Source of the DNA: UBA6183 sp943372215
GTDB taxonomy: Bacteria; Bacteroidota; Bacteroidia; UKL13-3
Length of the DNA stretch: 64,000 nt
NCBI GenBank assembly: GCA_943372215.1
Contig: CALRXU020000009.1
Coordinates: forward strand, 62,001 to 126,000
Reading direction: 5' to 3'
Shown here in pieces: positions 18,529 to 27,194 of this stretch. A program made the position numbers and the translations under genes. The number at the start of each line of letters is the position of its first letter. Positions within the stretch are counted from its first letter, which is position 1. Below the pieces are notes generated by a model that saw only the letters and a list, made by a program, of their open reading frames with translations, did not search any database and was not told where the DNA came from.

Positions 18529-19888
18529 ATGCAGCACTCATAACAACGCCACCAATAACATTCACTACCTTGCCTGTTAAATCAGTGAATGTGCCAGTAA
18601 ACGGGGCTACTCCAGCAATCATAACTCCAGACACATCAACAAGTGAATATCCTGAACCGTCTCCCCTTTTAAATCGAGTGATGCTACCATTAACCTCTAA
18701 CATCGGAAAAGCGGCCGTTCTAGGCCCTAAGTTCATGGAGGTAAAACCATTGCTCGCGTTATTCATAAATTGTATGTTACCATCACTCACGCTGTAGATA
18801 TAACTCTTGCCACGAATACCAATTGTTGTAGAGGCGTTTATTTCTGCGCCCCAGCTTGCGCTTGTTGAAGTAGCGTTCCAACCATTGCCATTTGAAACCA
18901 ATTGTATAGCAGATGAATTATCAGACCGCCTTAAATTCATAATATCGCCCAATCCATCACTGGTAACATCAAACATATTATTGGTTGCGGTTGCGCTACC
19001 AACCCTAACCCTTTTTGTTGTGCTAATTTGGGTGGCTGTGGCACTTGCACCCAAGGCATCTTGCTTGCCTGCATAAGTTGCCTTTTCAGCATCTGTGGTC
19101 AACCTATTATTTGCGTCTTGTTCAATCTTTGCTGGTGCGATTTTACCATTTGCGTTTAAGCCCGCATACCCGTTTGCTGAATCTTTTGCGGCTACATTTT
19201 CAGGCACATAACCAATATTGTTTTGTTTTGCGCCAAGTGCCGCTACAAGTGCTGGGTTGTCAGCCACGTTGCCGCCAATTAAAGGGAATGTGGTTGCTCC
19301 CCCTGCATTGGTTAAATACCAATCGTTGTCGCTTTCGTCCCAGGCTGCTTTTTTAACCGGATCACCAAGGCCGTTGTCTATTTGTGCTTCCCAGCCGGGT
19401 TGGCCACCTTCAGGGTGATCTAGTCGCAAAGCATTAAGGCTCGGATAAGTACCCCTATATTTCTCCGTTAGCTGCGATAACGTGGCTCTTTCATCAGGGG
19501 TGTACCAAATGCGCTGTGCGTTCTCTGTTACATCCCCTGCCAGGATTGTGGCAGTTGAAGTAACATCCTTATTACCATCAAGCTTCAGGTATTGGTTTGC
19601 TGTGAGGCTTGTAATTCTTGGTGGTTGATCCATTGTAATTTTTCCCGTAAAGGTGTTGGCAATGCCTTTAACATAGCTCCAAAAAGCCCACAACCTTCGC
19701 GGTGAAACATAACGATCAGCAACGGTTGTTGCAGGATCTTCCACACTGGCCCTGGTGGCCTCTAAAATGCCACCCGCTTGGGGCAACTGCTTTGTTGGCC
19801 TGCCATTGCCATCATAGGCAACCACTTTGCCTTCGTCTGCTATTTTTGTACCTCTTGGTACAAGTCTGTTTTTTGATGTAAATGCCAT
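18527..19888 (-). CDS. Spike / tail-fibre-like protein (putative receptor binding)
   Basis: 453 residues. The build is that of phage fibres: a short N-terminal region (MAFTSKNRLVPRGTKIADEG) that may attach to the particle, then low-complexity beta-rich stretches with LDGNKDVTSTATI, GYAGLNANGKIAPAKI and LTTDAEKATYAGKQDALG. The last two are seen often in Bacteroidota phage fibres next to collar or repeat shafts. A C-terminal Gly/Ser/Asn-rich part (VSNGNGWNATSTSASWGAEI, LVDVSGVMIAGVAPF) resembles a receptor-binding head. It is the last gene of the leftward operon and ends just before a strong terminator. Fibre-like proteins are not limited to tailed phages, so this does not imply a tail. Confidence 0.7.
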   Translation of the reverse strand: MAFTSKNRLVPRGTKIADEGKVVAYDGNGRPTKQLPQAGGILEATRASVEDPATTVADRYVSPRRLWAFWSYVKGIANTFTGKITMDQPPRITSLTANQYLKLDGNKDVTSTATILAGDVTENAQRIWYTPDERATLSQLTEKYRGTYPSLNALRLDHPEGGQPGWEAQIDNGLGDPVKKAAWDESDNDWYLTNAGGATTFPLIGGNVADNPALVAALGAKQNNIGYVPENVAAKDSANGYAGLNANGKIAPAKIEQDANNRLTTDAEKATYAGKQDALGASATATQISTTKRVRVGSATATNNMFDVTSDGLGDIMNLRRSDNSSAIQLVSNGNGWNATSTSASWGAEINASTTIGIRGKSYIYSVSDGNIQFMNNASNGFTSMNLGPRTAAFPMLEVNGSITRFKRGDGSGYSLVDVSGVMIAGVAPFTGTFTDLTGKVVNVIGGVVMSAA

Positions 19889-19892
19889 ACTT

Positions 19893-22103
19893 TTATTTAG
19901 TTAGTTCTTCAGTCGTTGGATAATGCCCATCGGTGGTTATGCTTTTGCTGGCTATATTGTACTTAGGGCCAGTTGGGCCAAACCTGTTTTTGGTACATTC
20001 TGCGTAATTATTTTTAAATGTGTTATCTACTTTATGTATGTAGATATTTATGTATGCATCACTGAGGGGCTTAATGCCACCGCGTATTTGGTCGCCTGAA
20101 TGGGACTGAAACAGGGCAAGAAATCTTTTTTCAGGATGGGCCTTAAAAAGCTTGCCAAATTGATCCTGGCTGTATTCTTCTAGTTCGTTAAAACTATCAA
20201 TTATTGCAACATCAAACAGGTGTGCCTGGCTGCTTATTTTTTTTGCCGTGGTTGATTTGTCTGTTATTATTACATTGGCTAAGTTTTCAGGTTTAATATA
20301 CTTATCCCTGTAAGCTTGAACGGTTGGGGATGTGAGCAACATTTCTAATGAATAAATTGCAACCTTATAACCCATGCCTGCAAACACATCTGCAAACTGG
20401 TAGGCCATTTGGCTTTTGCCCGCGCCTTTGTCAGCTTCCAAAGTTATTGCACAATAATGCTTACCTATTGGGCCTAACATTTCCCCAAGGTCTCCAGGTA
20501 GGGTTTCAGAGCCAGCACTGGTAATGTCTCCTGCATTGGTAAATCCATCATTGTTTTTTGTGGCCACACTTTGGGTTTTGGTAATGTCGGGTGTATGGTT
20601 TACATTTGCAGGCGGTTGGGCAACCGTGGTGGTTGTTCCATTTAAAGCTTTCTTGGGGAGGTTCTCAGCAATTGGAGCTGAGAAGGCCCTAACGAAAGCT
20701 TTCTTTTTGGGGTTCAGGTGTATCAACTCCTTTTTTAGCCAGTGTCTTAAAACCTGATTATCCTTACCGTAAACACTGGCCACCCTATTAATGTAATTTC
20801 CCTGGTCTGTTTTAACACCCAATTCAAGTGCCACAATAACACCCTTGTTGTTTCTATCCAACAAATCAACCAACACAACAATGCTGCCAGCGTGCGTAGA
20901 TCTTACAATTGCAACCGGGTTCTTAATCCGATCATCTAAATCAACAAAATGCTTGTAATTTAAGCGGTGTTTTTTTATGGCCTTATCAATAACTTTTTTC
21001 GACATTAATATTTTGGCGTTGGGTACACCTGCGTTGAGTAGTAATATAGACGGAAAGCCTAAATCAATAAATTGGCCAATCTTCTTTCCGGTTTTATACT
21101 CTAAAACTTGCTCGTTAAAATATGCTGAACCAAGGGCCTTTTTGGGCTGTTTGCGCTTGCTTTGTTTAAGCAGTTTGCTAAGTATATAGTTTGCGGCTTT
21201 TTGACTTTCAGAAGCCGCTTTAAAAAAGAAATTTTTGTTTTCCCTGGCCTCACTGGCCAACTTACTACCCCATCCACGCAAATAGGCTGCACTGTTTTTT
21301 TGCGTGGCAAAAAATATTCCAGTGTATGCACAAATGTAACTTGCTCCAATTTCTGCCACCAACTCTTCCAATGCATATTCCTTTGTGCCTTTTATGCCCG
21401 CTGACCTTTTAAGCCTGCTGTCATGCATGGTTGAGTGTATGAGTTCATGGAACAAGGTGGAATAGTAGTTTTGGGGCTTTTTAAAGTCGCTTAAATGGGG
21501 CATCTGTACGCGATCCCGTAAAGGGATGTAATACGCTTCATCACCACCATGTTTTAACACTGGTTTATTGGGCATGTTGGGATAAACCTTCTCGCAGCTT
21601 TCAATTTTCTCAGCTTCAGTTTTTGGGGTTGGTTCAAATTTTTTCCAAGCATCCAAATCTGTGTCAGCAAGGTTGTAAACCCTGTATTCTCTTAGGAAAC
21701 GAATAAACGTGCTTAATACTTCTCCATTAGGAAACTCAGGCGTTGGATCAACGGTAATGGTTTTTGTGGCCTTGCCATTATACACAATCATAAATTGGGT
21801 TGCGCCCTTGTTTATCGTGCCTCCTGCCTTTTCTATTTGGGCCTTGGTTAAAAACCAGTTGCAATGATGGGGCTTAAGTTTTGCACCAATAACCCATGGG
21901 TTTACTCCCTTGTAAGGGCGTTTGGTCCGGTAATTAAAAAATATTCCCACCTCATCGCCTTGGTAAGTACCTTGCCATTCTTTGCGCCACGGGATGCGAC
22001 CGTTTTCAAGTTCGTTAATGAGTATATCGTTTACGGTTTCGTAAACTGATTTTTTATTGACTTTGCCAAGTGTTTGGTTGGGTTTGATGCCCAACTCCTG
22101 CAT
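19893..22103 (-). CDS. Polyvalent protein: ArdC-N, zincin metallopeptidase, PBECR-like region, RadA-like ATPase
   Basis: 736 residues with at least three parts. Residues about 15-120 match the ArdC N-terminal ssDNA-binding / anti-restriction domain (GRIPWRKEWQG, NYRTKRPYKGVNPW). Residues about 190-300 form the MPTase-PolyVal zincin with HELIH at 219-223 and a later EELVAEIGASY. Residues about 325-475 look like a phage barnase-EndoU-type (PBECR) or MuF-like module (less sure). Residues about 535-736 are a RecA-fold ATPase with Walker A EADKGAGKS (556-564), Walker B DVAIIDS (631-637) and KNRFG (705-709), the signature of RadA. Known polyvalent proteins enter the host with phage or conjugative DNA and protect it. 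The RadA-like end could act in recombination or DNA delivery. Four bases separate it from the spike gene. Confidence 0.85.
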   Translation of the reverse strand: MQELGIKPNQTLGKVNKKSVYETVNDILINELENGRIPWRKEWQGTYQGDEVGIFFNYRTKRPYKGVNPWVIGAKLKPHHCNWFLTKAQIEKAGGTINKGATQFMIVYNGKATKTITVDPTPEFPNGEVLSTFIRFLREYRVYNLADTDLDAWKKFEPTPKTEAEKIESCEKVYPNMPNKPVLKHGGDEAYYIPLRDRVQMPHLSDFKKPQNYYSTLFHELIHSTMHDSRLKRSAGIKGTKEYALEELVAEIGASYICAYTGIFFATQKNSAAYLRGWGSKLASEARENKNFFFKAASESQKAANYILSKLLKQSKRKQPKKALGSAYFNEQVLEYKTGKKIGQFIDLGFPSILLLNAGVPNAKILMSKKVIDKAIKKHRLNYKHFVDLDDRIKNPVAIVRSTHAGSIVVLVDLLDRNNKGVIVALELGVKTDQGNYINRVASVYGKDNQVLRHWLKKELIHLNPKKKAFVRAFSAPIAENLPKKALNGTTTTVAQPPANVNHTPDITKTQSVATKNNDGFTNAGDITSAGSETLPGDLGEMLGPIGKHYCAITLEADKGAGKSQMAYQFADVFAGMGYKVAIYSLEMLLTSPTVQAYRDKYIKPENLANVIITDKSTTAKKISSQAHLFDVAIIDSFNELEEYSQDQFGKLFKAHPEKRFLALFQSHSGDQIRGGIKPLSDAYINIYIHKVDNTFKNNYAECTKNRFGPTGPKYNIASKSITTDGHYPTTEELTK

Positions 22104-22132
22104 TTCGTCTGCGGTGTAGTGATCAATGCTGC

Positions 22133-23233
22133 CTAAAAGGCATTGAAGTTCCCTACTATGGTCAATTGTTTTTTTTTTGAGGCCGTAGCCCCTTTTAATG
22201 TTTTCCTTTTACTCAAAGAAACAATACCCTCTTCCACCTCATCGCCAAAACCAGTGATGCGATAAAAAAGCTGGTTCGCACTTCCTGAAGTAACCAGTGC
22301 TTTAATTTTGCCATAGTGCCATAGCCTCTTATCGCTAGGGTGTACTTTAACCAAAACATGATCCCCTACTTTATATTTGTGCTTGCTTTTTGAGTCAGCA
22401 CCAGCCAACTCAACCGTTTTAACCTTCGGGTTGTGTAGTGGCTTTTCGAGCTGTGTAAAAAACTCATCTCCGTATATAAGTTTGTTTATAGCAGCAACCT
22501 TGTTTTTGGTTAAGCTTTCAACTACCGGGGCAAATTTTATTTGAATTGATTTTATAAGTGCTTTGTGGCCACAATTTTTGTTTGCCAGCAATGTTTTTGT
22601 TTTTGCAACAATGCTCTTAAGGGTTAATGTGGTAACTTTTTTGTTGCGTAACTCGTTTACTTTTTTTATCAATAACAACTCCGGTGAAAGGCTTGCTTTT
22701 TTAGCTGTTGCGGCCTTTCTTTTGGCGGTTTTGATATTCATAACCTTAGCGTATTCCGACTTGCTTAATGAGGAAATAAATTCATCATCCTCCTGCCCAT
22801 TTTTTCCGTTGTGCTTCATGTTGTAATAGTTTGCTTCAGCATCTTTATTGCTCATTGAATCATAATAATACTCTGTCATTCCATAAGGGTATAAGGACAC
22901 GAGATCAGTGATTAATAATATAATATCATCATCATCAAGGTTTGCGTGTCCGGGTACTTCTTGCCTTACCGATTGAGCCAGTTGATCTATCTTTGCGCCA
23001 CCGTTTTTTATCCAAGTTAAGTTAAATGCGGCACCGCCTTTGCCCTTTCTCACGTTTGAATCACCAAAACGATCCCAACTAACAGGATCAAACTTTTGCC
23101 CATCCAGGTAAACCGCCAAATGGTCGTTTTCGTCTATTGGCACAAATTTTTTTCTCAGGTCCTTTTTTTCCTGAAGCAATAATTTAGTACCTCCACGGCC
23201 CAATGTTTTATTTACCTTTTTTTGGCTGGCCAT
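22133..23233 (-). CDS. Basic hypothetical protein with SH3-like C-terminal part
   Basis: 366 residues, family not recognised. The N-terminal third (HLAVYLDGQKFDPVSWDRFG through LVSLYPYGMTEYYYDSM) is a compact mixed domain that resembles segments found in large polyvalent phage proteins. The middle is lysine-rich and helical (TAKRKAATAKKASLSPELL). The part from about residue 285 (HKYKVGDHVLVKVHPSDKR, YGKIKALV, YRITGFGDEVEEGIV) looks like an SH3 or Tudor-like barrel. The high lysine content suggests contact with nucleic acid. It lies 29 bases before the polyvalent gene in the operon and may be packaged or delivered with it. That is inference. Confidence 0.55.
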   Translation of the reverse strand: MASQKKVNKTLGRGGTKLLLQEKKDLRKKFVPIDENDHLAVYLDGQKFDPVSWDRFGDSNVRKGKGGAAFNLTWIKNGGAKIDQLAQSVRQEVPGHANLDDDDIILLITDLVSLYPYGMTEYYYDSMSNKDAEANYYNMKHNGKNGQEDDEFISSLSKSEYAKVMNIKTAKRKAATAKKASLSPELLLIKKVNELRNKKVTTLTLKSIVAKTKTLLANKNCGHKALIKSIQIKFAPVVESLTKNKVAAINKLIYGDEFFTQLEKPLHNPKVKTVELAGADSKSKHKYKVGDHVLVKVHPSDKRLWHYGKIKALVTSGSANQLFYRITGFGDEVEEGIVSLSKRKTLKGATASKKKQLTIVGNFNAF

Positions 23234-23235
23234 GG

Positions 23236-23865
23236 TTATTTTTTACCCAACTTAACACCCACGCCAATACTTATACTTGGTTGCTGCATAATATTGGTGT
23301 GTAGGGAATAGAGTGTTTGTTTTTTGCTTTGGTAAATAATACCAGGACTAAAGCCAACACTTGCCCCTAAATGGGCCTGAGCATGGATGTAAAAGGCTCT
23401 TTGTGGCTCTGCCTGTTCAGTGATGGTGTTGGTAATGATCATTTGCTCCAGTGGTTTTATTCGCTTAATGGCAAAATCCCTCCAGGTGATTTTATTTTGG
23501 TAGATAGTATCTTGCACGATAAGGCTGTATAAACTATCCCTTAACTCTTGACGGTAGTAATAGGCATTGGTTTGCCAATCCCTTACCAATTGCGCTGTAT
23601 CGCGTATATATACCGTGTCAATCCTTGTGCTATCCACATAAACCAGTTTAGGCGCATTGGGATGGCTTGATGGAGTGGTGTATCTTACCTCAACGCTATC
23701 ATAAACCAAAATTCTTGTGGTATCTGTTTTTTTTGTGTACACATTTTTCTTCCATCCACAATTAAAATCAGGTGTAAAAAAAAGCAGGCCCGCAAATAAG
23801 AGCACAGCCGCAATTGCGGCTATGCTCAGCAGCCGTTTATTTCTGTTGTTTGGTTTATTTTCCAT
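23236..23865 (-). CDS. Membrane-anchored spanin-like protein
   Basis: 209 residues from the ATG at 23865, which overlaps the stop of the upstream holin-like gene by 11 bases. A longer reading from 23904 is unlikely. One membrane span near the N-terminus (LLSIAAIAAVLLFAGLLFF) is followed by a periplasmic region with beta and coiled segments (VYVDSTRIDTVYIRDTAQLV, YYRQELRDSLYSLIVQDTIY). The C-terminal tail has alternating residues and ends SIGVGVKLGKK, resembling an outer-membrane strand. A protein spanning from inner to outer membrane, coded right after a holin and an endolysin, fits a spanin, the third step of lysis. Bacteroides phages have comparable proteins (DUF6808-like). Assignment rests on topology and context. 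Confidence 0.5.
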   Translation of the reverse strand: MENKPNNRNKRLLSIAAIAAVLLFAGLLFFTPDFNCGWKKNVYTKKTDTTRILVYDSVEVRYTTPSSHPNAPKLVYVDSTRIDTVYIRDTAQLVRDWQTNAYYYRQELRDSLYSLIVQDTIYQNKITWRDFAIKRIKPLEQMIITNTITEQAEPQRAFYIHAQAHLGASVGFSPGIIYQSKKQTLYSLHTNIMQQPSISIGVGVKLGKK

Positions 23866-24064
23866 AACTATCAAAGGGGTTATTGTTGTGTTTATCTGCT
23901 GCACTTATAAAGCCCAAAGCCGTGAGTAATGATACCAAACCACTGCCAAAAATGGTTACTTCAGTAAGGGTTGCTTTGCCCATGAATACCAGCACGAGGC
24001 CGCAAATGAATACGGCAATAATCAAAGCAGCAATGGTGTTTGTGGTGAGTTTATTTTTCTTCAT
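23855..24064 (-). CDS. Holin-like small membrane protein
   Basis: 69 residues: a charged start (MKKNKLTTNT), two membrane spans (IAALIIAVFICGLVLVFMG and TIFGSGLVSLLTALGFISA) and a short hydrophilic tail. This is the form of a class II holin. It follows the lysozyme gene by three bases and overlaps the spanin-like gene, which is the usual lysis gene grouping. Confidence 0.65.
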   Translation of the reverse strand: MKKNKLTTNTIAALIIAVFICGLVLVFMGKATLTEVTIFGSGLVSLLTALGFISAADKHNNNPFDSYGK

Positions 24065-24067
24065 ACG

Positions 24068-24760
24068 TTAACAATTTATAGCCGCTCCAGCCCAAAAAAA
24101 AAGCCCCAATGCGCCTGCCAAACCAATACCAACTGCTGGTAAATATTTAAGAGATAATTCAACTAGTTCGTTGTGCCTGTTTTCCCAGCCTTTTTGGTTT
24201 GCGGCTTGGTTTGGCAAACTTTTATAAAACTGGTCTTTCGATTGGCTGTAAATCTCAAACAACTTCTTTTGTTGAGTACCTCTAAAGCTGTTAATAACAC
24301 GCACACTAGTTGGGCCAATATTGCCATCAACAACCAATGCATTAGGCCGTATTGTGTTAACTGCCATTTGCAGCCGTTCTGCCGCCCTAGAAGGGCCAGC
24401 ACCCCATGCAAAATCCGCAGCAACATTGGCAAGTGCTTGGTTGGTTATCTGGTCTAGATTAAGTTCATCCCAATAACCCTTCTTAAAAATGCCATCCCAA
24501 ATGGGTTGTGGCATTTTTTCCCAGTTTGATTGGTTAACCTGGTAACCAACCTTTGTGGCTAATCCGGTAAATGTTGCCCAGGTAATGCCCTTATTGGTAT
24601 GCCAATCGCTGGCTGTTACCAAGGGGTTACCACGTTGGTTTATATCCCTTGCGGTTATCATGTAAGGAGACGGTTTTTTGCTGGCCGTATCTGTTTTTGC
24701 ACGGCTCAAACCGCCCTCTTTTTTGAGTATAAAGGGTGTTATAATTTTATGATTAGCCAT
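24068..24760 (-). CDS. Endolysin: GH108 family muramidase with C-terminal membrane span
   Basis: 230 residues. The N-terminus shows the catalytic block of glycosyl hydrolase family 108 (ITPFILKKEGGLSR), where Glu15 in KEGG would be the catalytic acid, followed by an ITARDINQRG stretch and KGITWATF. Residues about 75-175 (PIWDGIFKKGYWDELNLDQI, NVAADFAWGAGPSRAAERLQ, VVDGNIGPTSVRVIN) fit the peptidoglycan-binding domain that accompanies this family. The last 22 or so residues are a membrane span (VGIGLAGALGLFFWAG), less usual for an endolysin. An anchored lysozyme might be held in the membrane until the holin acts, or might belong to the particle and open the wall at entry. It leads the lysis cassette. 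Confidence 0.85.
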   Translation of the reverse strand: MANHKIITPFILKKEGGLSRAKTDTASKKPSPYMITARDINQRGNPLVTASDWHTNKGITWATFTGLATKVGYQVNQSNWEKMPQPIWDGIFKKGYWDELNLDQITNQALANVAADFAWGAGPSRAAERLQMAVNTIRPNALVVDGNIGPTSVRVINSFRGTQQKKLFEIYSQSKDQFYKSLPNQAANQKGWENRHNELVELSLKYLPAVGIGLAGALGLFFWAGAAINC

Positions 24761-24763
24761 ATA

Positions 24764-25519
24764 TTACATTCCATTGATTACCGTTAATCCATTAAGTGAA
24801 AGATTAAACGCTGAATTGTGTACCCAAAACTTGCCACCTGCACCAGTTACGTTAAAAATTGTGTACACATTTTTATCTTTGTCCAAGGTTACCTGGGCAA
24901 TTTGATTTAAGGTGTATTTGCCTGTTAGTTTTTGTGGCTTGCCCGTTGGCCAGTCATTAATGGCAGGTGTTACATTCACGGTTGCGTTGGCGCTTAATAT
25001 GTCGCCTTTTTTAAAAGTTACAGTACCCCTTTTAGTTGAGCCATAGAATTTATACTTACCATAGCGAGTTGGTACAAAGCCCCCTGCTCTTTTATCCTGG
25101 CTGTCTGTTGCTCTTTTGGCCATTGATAAAAAAAGCTCCAATTCATCAGCATCAAGTGCAGCTTGCAAATCTTTTGTCAAGTTCCTAGAGTACGTTGTCT
25201 CGTAGGAATTAGAAACAACCTGCCAATTTGTAATTTGTGGAGCAATCGCATATAAAGCATCTTGGTCAACCCACCCTTTCTTAAGTATATTAGGATTTAA
25301 CGCATTGTATATTCGTGTAGCCAACACCTTGTTAATATCTGTGAGTAGTTCGCGGCTTTCTTTTTGTTCCTTAGCATTTTTAAAATACGCAACCAATTTA
25401 TATACACCGTAAGCACCAGCACCAAAAGCCAGCGCACCGCCAACCCACTTTATTGCGGTGTTGCGGTTGCCTTTGTCAGTCATTGCGGCCAATGCTATGG
25501 GGTTACCTAATGATTCCAT
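24764..25519 (-). CDS. Membrane protein of the late cluster ending in -VINGM
   Basis: 251 residues, family not recognised. One membrane span lies near the N-terminus (IKWVGGALAFGAGAYGVYKLVAYF), then a helical region (residues about 50-140, SRELLTDINKVLATRIYNAL, LFLSMAKRATDSQDK), then a beta-rich C-terminal domain (RGTVTFKKGDILSANATVNV, YTIFNVTGAGGKFWVHNSAF). It ends SLNGLTVINGM, with two copies of an xNG(L/M) motif. Three other late proteins end in a similar way (see findings). It probably belongs to the particle or its membrane. It is four bases upstream of the endolysin and directly follows the peptidoglycan-binding gene. Confidence 0.55.
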   Translation of the reverse strand: MESLGNPIALAAMTDKGNRNTAIKWVGGALAFGAGAYGVYKLVAYFKNAKEQKESRELLTDINKVLATRIYNALNPNILKKGWVDQDALYAIAPQITNWQVVSNSYETTYSRNLTKDLQAALDADELELFLSMAKRATDSQDKRAGGFVPTRYGKYKFYGSTKRGTVTFKKGDILSANATVNVTPAINDWPTGKPQKLTGKYTLNQIAQVTLDKDKNVYTIFNVTGAGGKFWVHNSAFNLSLNGLTVINGM

Positions 25520-25520
25520 G

Positions 25521-26297
25521 TTATAATCCGTTAATCATGTATTCAGGCTCTTCAAATTCACCAGCCAAACGGGTGGTTTTAAAATCGTTATTGTAAACTG
25601 ATACATCGCTCAAAGATGCCCAGCCACGTTGTTTGCCTGCATAGTCAACCAAGAGGTAAGTGCGGGTTAAGCCGGAAGCCCCTTTTTCAAAAACAACATC
25701 TACTACTTTACCCAGGGGATTAACACCTAAAGCTTGTTTGATTGTTTGGCTTATTGGGGCGTTTACTTTAGGGTTTTGCCTGAAGTTTATTGTTACACCA
25801 ATGCCATATACAAGGCCATTAAGCAGGCGGTTTTTTTGCAATTGCTGTTGTAAAATTTCGGTTGGGGTAAATGCTTCAGGTGTTGTGGTTGATTTACCTG
25901 GTTGGTTATTTGTGCCTGCTTGAAAAGGTGTGCGGCCATACCTTTTTAACGTATTGGCCTCTGTTTGTTCTCCCCATGTTCCGGTTACGCCTTGATCAGG
26001 ATGTTTAGCTTTTAAAATCTGCTGAAACATCTTGATGCGGTTTTGTGTATTTGGGCCGTTTTGGCCATCAACAGACAATGCTACGCTTTTAGCCAAATCA
26101 GGGATGGTGTTTAAAAAGCTTTGTATTTTAGCAATGCGATCTGAAAAGATTATTTTAACAGGTGTTACCGCCTTTTCTTTTGGCTGCACTGGTGGCAATT
26201 CATCAGTTACAGGCACATCCTCCTTTTTGCCTGAAGCAACCGCATAGATTGTACCCGCAACAATGGCACCGAATGTTAAAAGTATTCCCGTTTTCAT
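25521..26297 (-). CDS. Membrane-anchored peptidoglycan-binding / SH3-like protein ending in -MINGL
   Basis: 258 residues. An N-terminal membrane span (GILLTFGAIVAGTIYAVASG) leads to a proline-rich linker. A peptidoglycan-binding-1-like domain follows at about residues 55-125 (IQSFLNTIPDLAKSVALSVDGQNGPNTQNRI, with VDGQNGPNT the typical turn, then GVTGTWGEQTEANTLKRYG). A bacterial SH3-like part comes after about residue 165 (VFEKGASGLTRTYLLVDYAG, RGWASLSDVSVY). It contains LLNGL internally and ends MINGL. A wall-binding protein anchored in a membrane suits a virion entry protein or a companion of the lysozyme encoded two genes downstream. It is not itself an enzyme as far as I can see. Confidence 0.65.
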   Translation of the reverse strand: MKTGILLTFGAIVAGTIYAVASGKKEDVPVTDELPPVQPKEKAVTPVKIIFSDRIAKIQSFLNTIPDLAKSVALSVDGQNGPNTQNRIKMFQQILKAKHPDQGVTGTWGEQTEANTLKRYGRTPFQAGTNNQPGKSTTTPEAFTPTEILQQQLQKNRLLNGLVYGIGVTINFRQNPKVNAPISQTIKQALGVNPLGKVVDVVFEKGASGLTRTYLLVDYAGKQRGWASLSDVSVYNNDFKTTRLAGEFEEPEYMINGL

Positions 26298-26301
26298 AAT
26301 T

Positions 26302-26493
26302 TTATATTGCTCCTAGGTTTCTTGCCTTTTTAAGTTTAGCATTAACATCAACGCCTTTTTCAATTGCTTCTTGCAAAATTTGCAAACTGGCAATTGTGGC
26401 CACATCAGCTAACGCCTGAAGTGCCGCTTTTTTTTGCTCCAGTTCGGTTTCAGATTCGGCACTGATTAATATTGGTTTAGGTTTAGTGATCAT
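26302..26493 (-). CDS. Small helical hypothetical protein
   Basis: 63 residues, almost all helix-forming (SETELEQKKAALQALADVA, TIASLQILQEAIEKGVDVNAKLKKARN). It sits between two operon genes with gaps of two and four bases, which supports its reality. It contains one TGTGGCCACAA site in its VAT codons. It could be a scaffold-like or assembly helper because of size and helicity; nothing proves this. Confidence 0.5.
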   Translation of the reverse strand: MITKPKPILISAESETELEQKKAALQALADVATIASLQILQEAIEKGVDVNAKLKKARNLGAI

Positions 26494-26495
26494 TG

Positions 26496-27194
26496 TTACT
26501 CTTCGGTTTTTTCGGTTTGTTTAAAAATTGCAGTGTGCAGATCTTGCATGTACTTTTCGTCCATAGTAATGGCTTCCACTATATCTTTAAATCGCACCAT
26601 ATTTTCATCGCTCATGTGCTTTAAAAATGGCAAAACGCCCTTAAAAAAAGCCGTGATGCCATCGTTTACGCCTTCCAAGTTCAGGTGTTTTGCTGGTAGC
26701 TGAATTGTTGGTTGTGGTGCATCTTTTCTGATTAACTCCTTAACCATTCCAATGATTTCAACCACACCTTCTTTACCGCCAATACTTTCTGTAAGGCCCG
26801 AAAGGGTGTTACCCTTTAGCACGTTCTGTTCGGCCATTATTTGTTTAATGGCCAGTTCTTTTTCTTTTTCTGCAGTATTAACAATAACCTGCAACGAATC
26901 CCTTTTTTCAATGGCTTCTCTTAACTCTTTTTGGGTGAGCTTTAATTCAGCGTTTAGCTCTTTCACCTTTTCCCGCAAATCCAACACATAGAAGTCATTG
27001 CCAGTTGTTATAGTTGTCATTGTCGCTGCTGGTTCTTTTATTGTTTCTACTGGTTGATTTAAAGTGTTGCCTAGTGGTTGTTGTTGCGATTGCTTGCGCC
27101 AATTTTCATTTCTGCACTTTTCGCTGCAAAATTTGGCTTTCGGCTGATTTGTTTTAAAATTGTGGCCACAGTTTTCGCAACTCTTTTCTAGCAT
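26496..27194 (-). CDS. Zinc-finger and coiled-coil hypothetical protein
   Basis: 232 residues. The N-terminus holds a zinc ribbon-like set, CENCGHNF then CSEKCRNENW, residues about 6-30 (CxxC-x12-14-CxxxC), of the kind seen in small DNA-binding or DUF2116-like proteins. Residues about 70-120 form a coiled coil (LREKVKELNAELKLTQKELREAIEKR). The C-terminal part is helical. The first codons overlap the upstream gene by seven bases. The mix resembles accessory scaffold proteins of Bacteroidota phages, but I cannot name a family. Confidence 0.5.
   Translation of the reverse strand: MLEKSCENCGHNFKTNQPKAKFCSEKCRNENWRKQSQQQPLGNTLNQPVETIKEPAATMTTITTGNDFYVLDLREKVKELNAELKLTQKELREAIEKRDSLQVIVNTAEKEKELAIKQIMAEQNVLKGNTLSGLTESIGGKEGVVEIIGMVKELIRKDAPQPTIQLPAKHLNLEGVNDGITAFFKGVLPFLKHMSDENMVRFKDIVEAITMDEKYMQDLHTAIFKQTEKTEE

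Noticed and set aside
18527..19888. Evidence for a tailed phage from the fibre-like protein
   Set aside because: No tape measure, baseplate, tail tube, portal or terminase accompanies it, and non-tailed viruses also have spikes.
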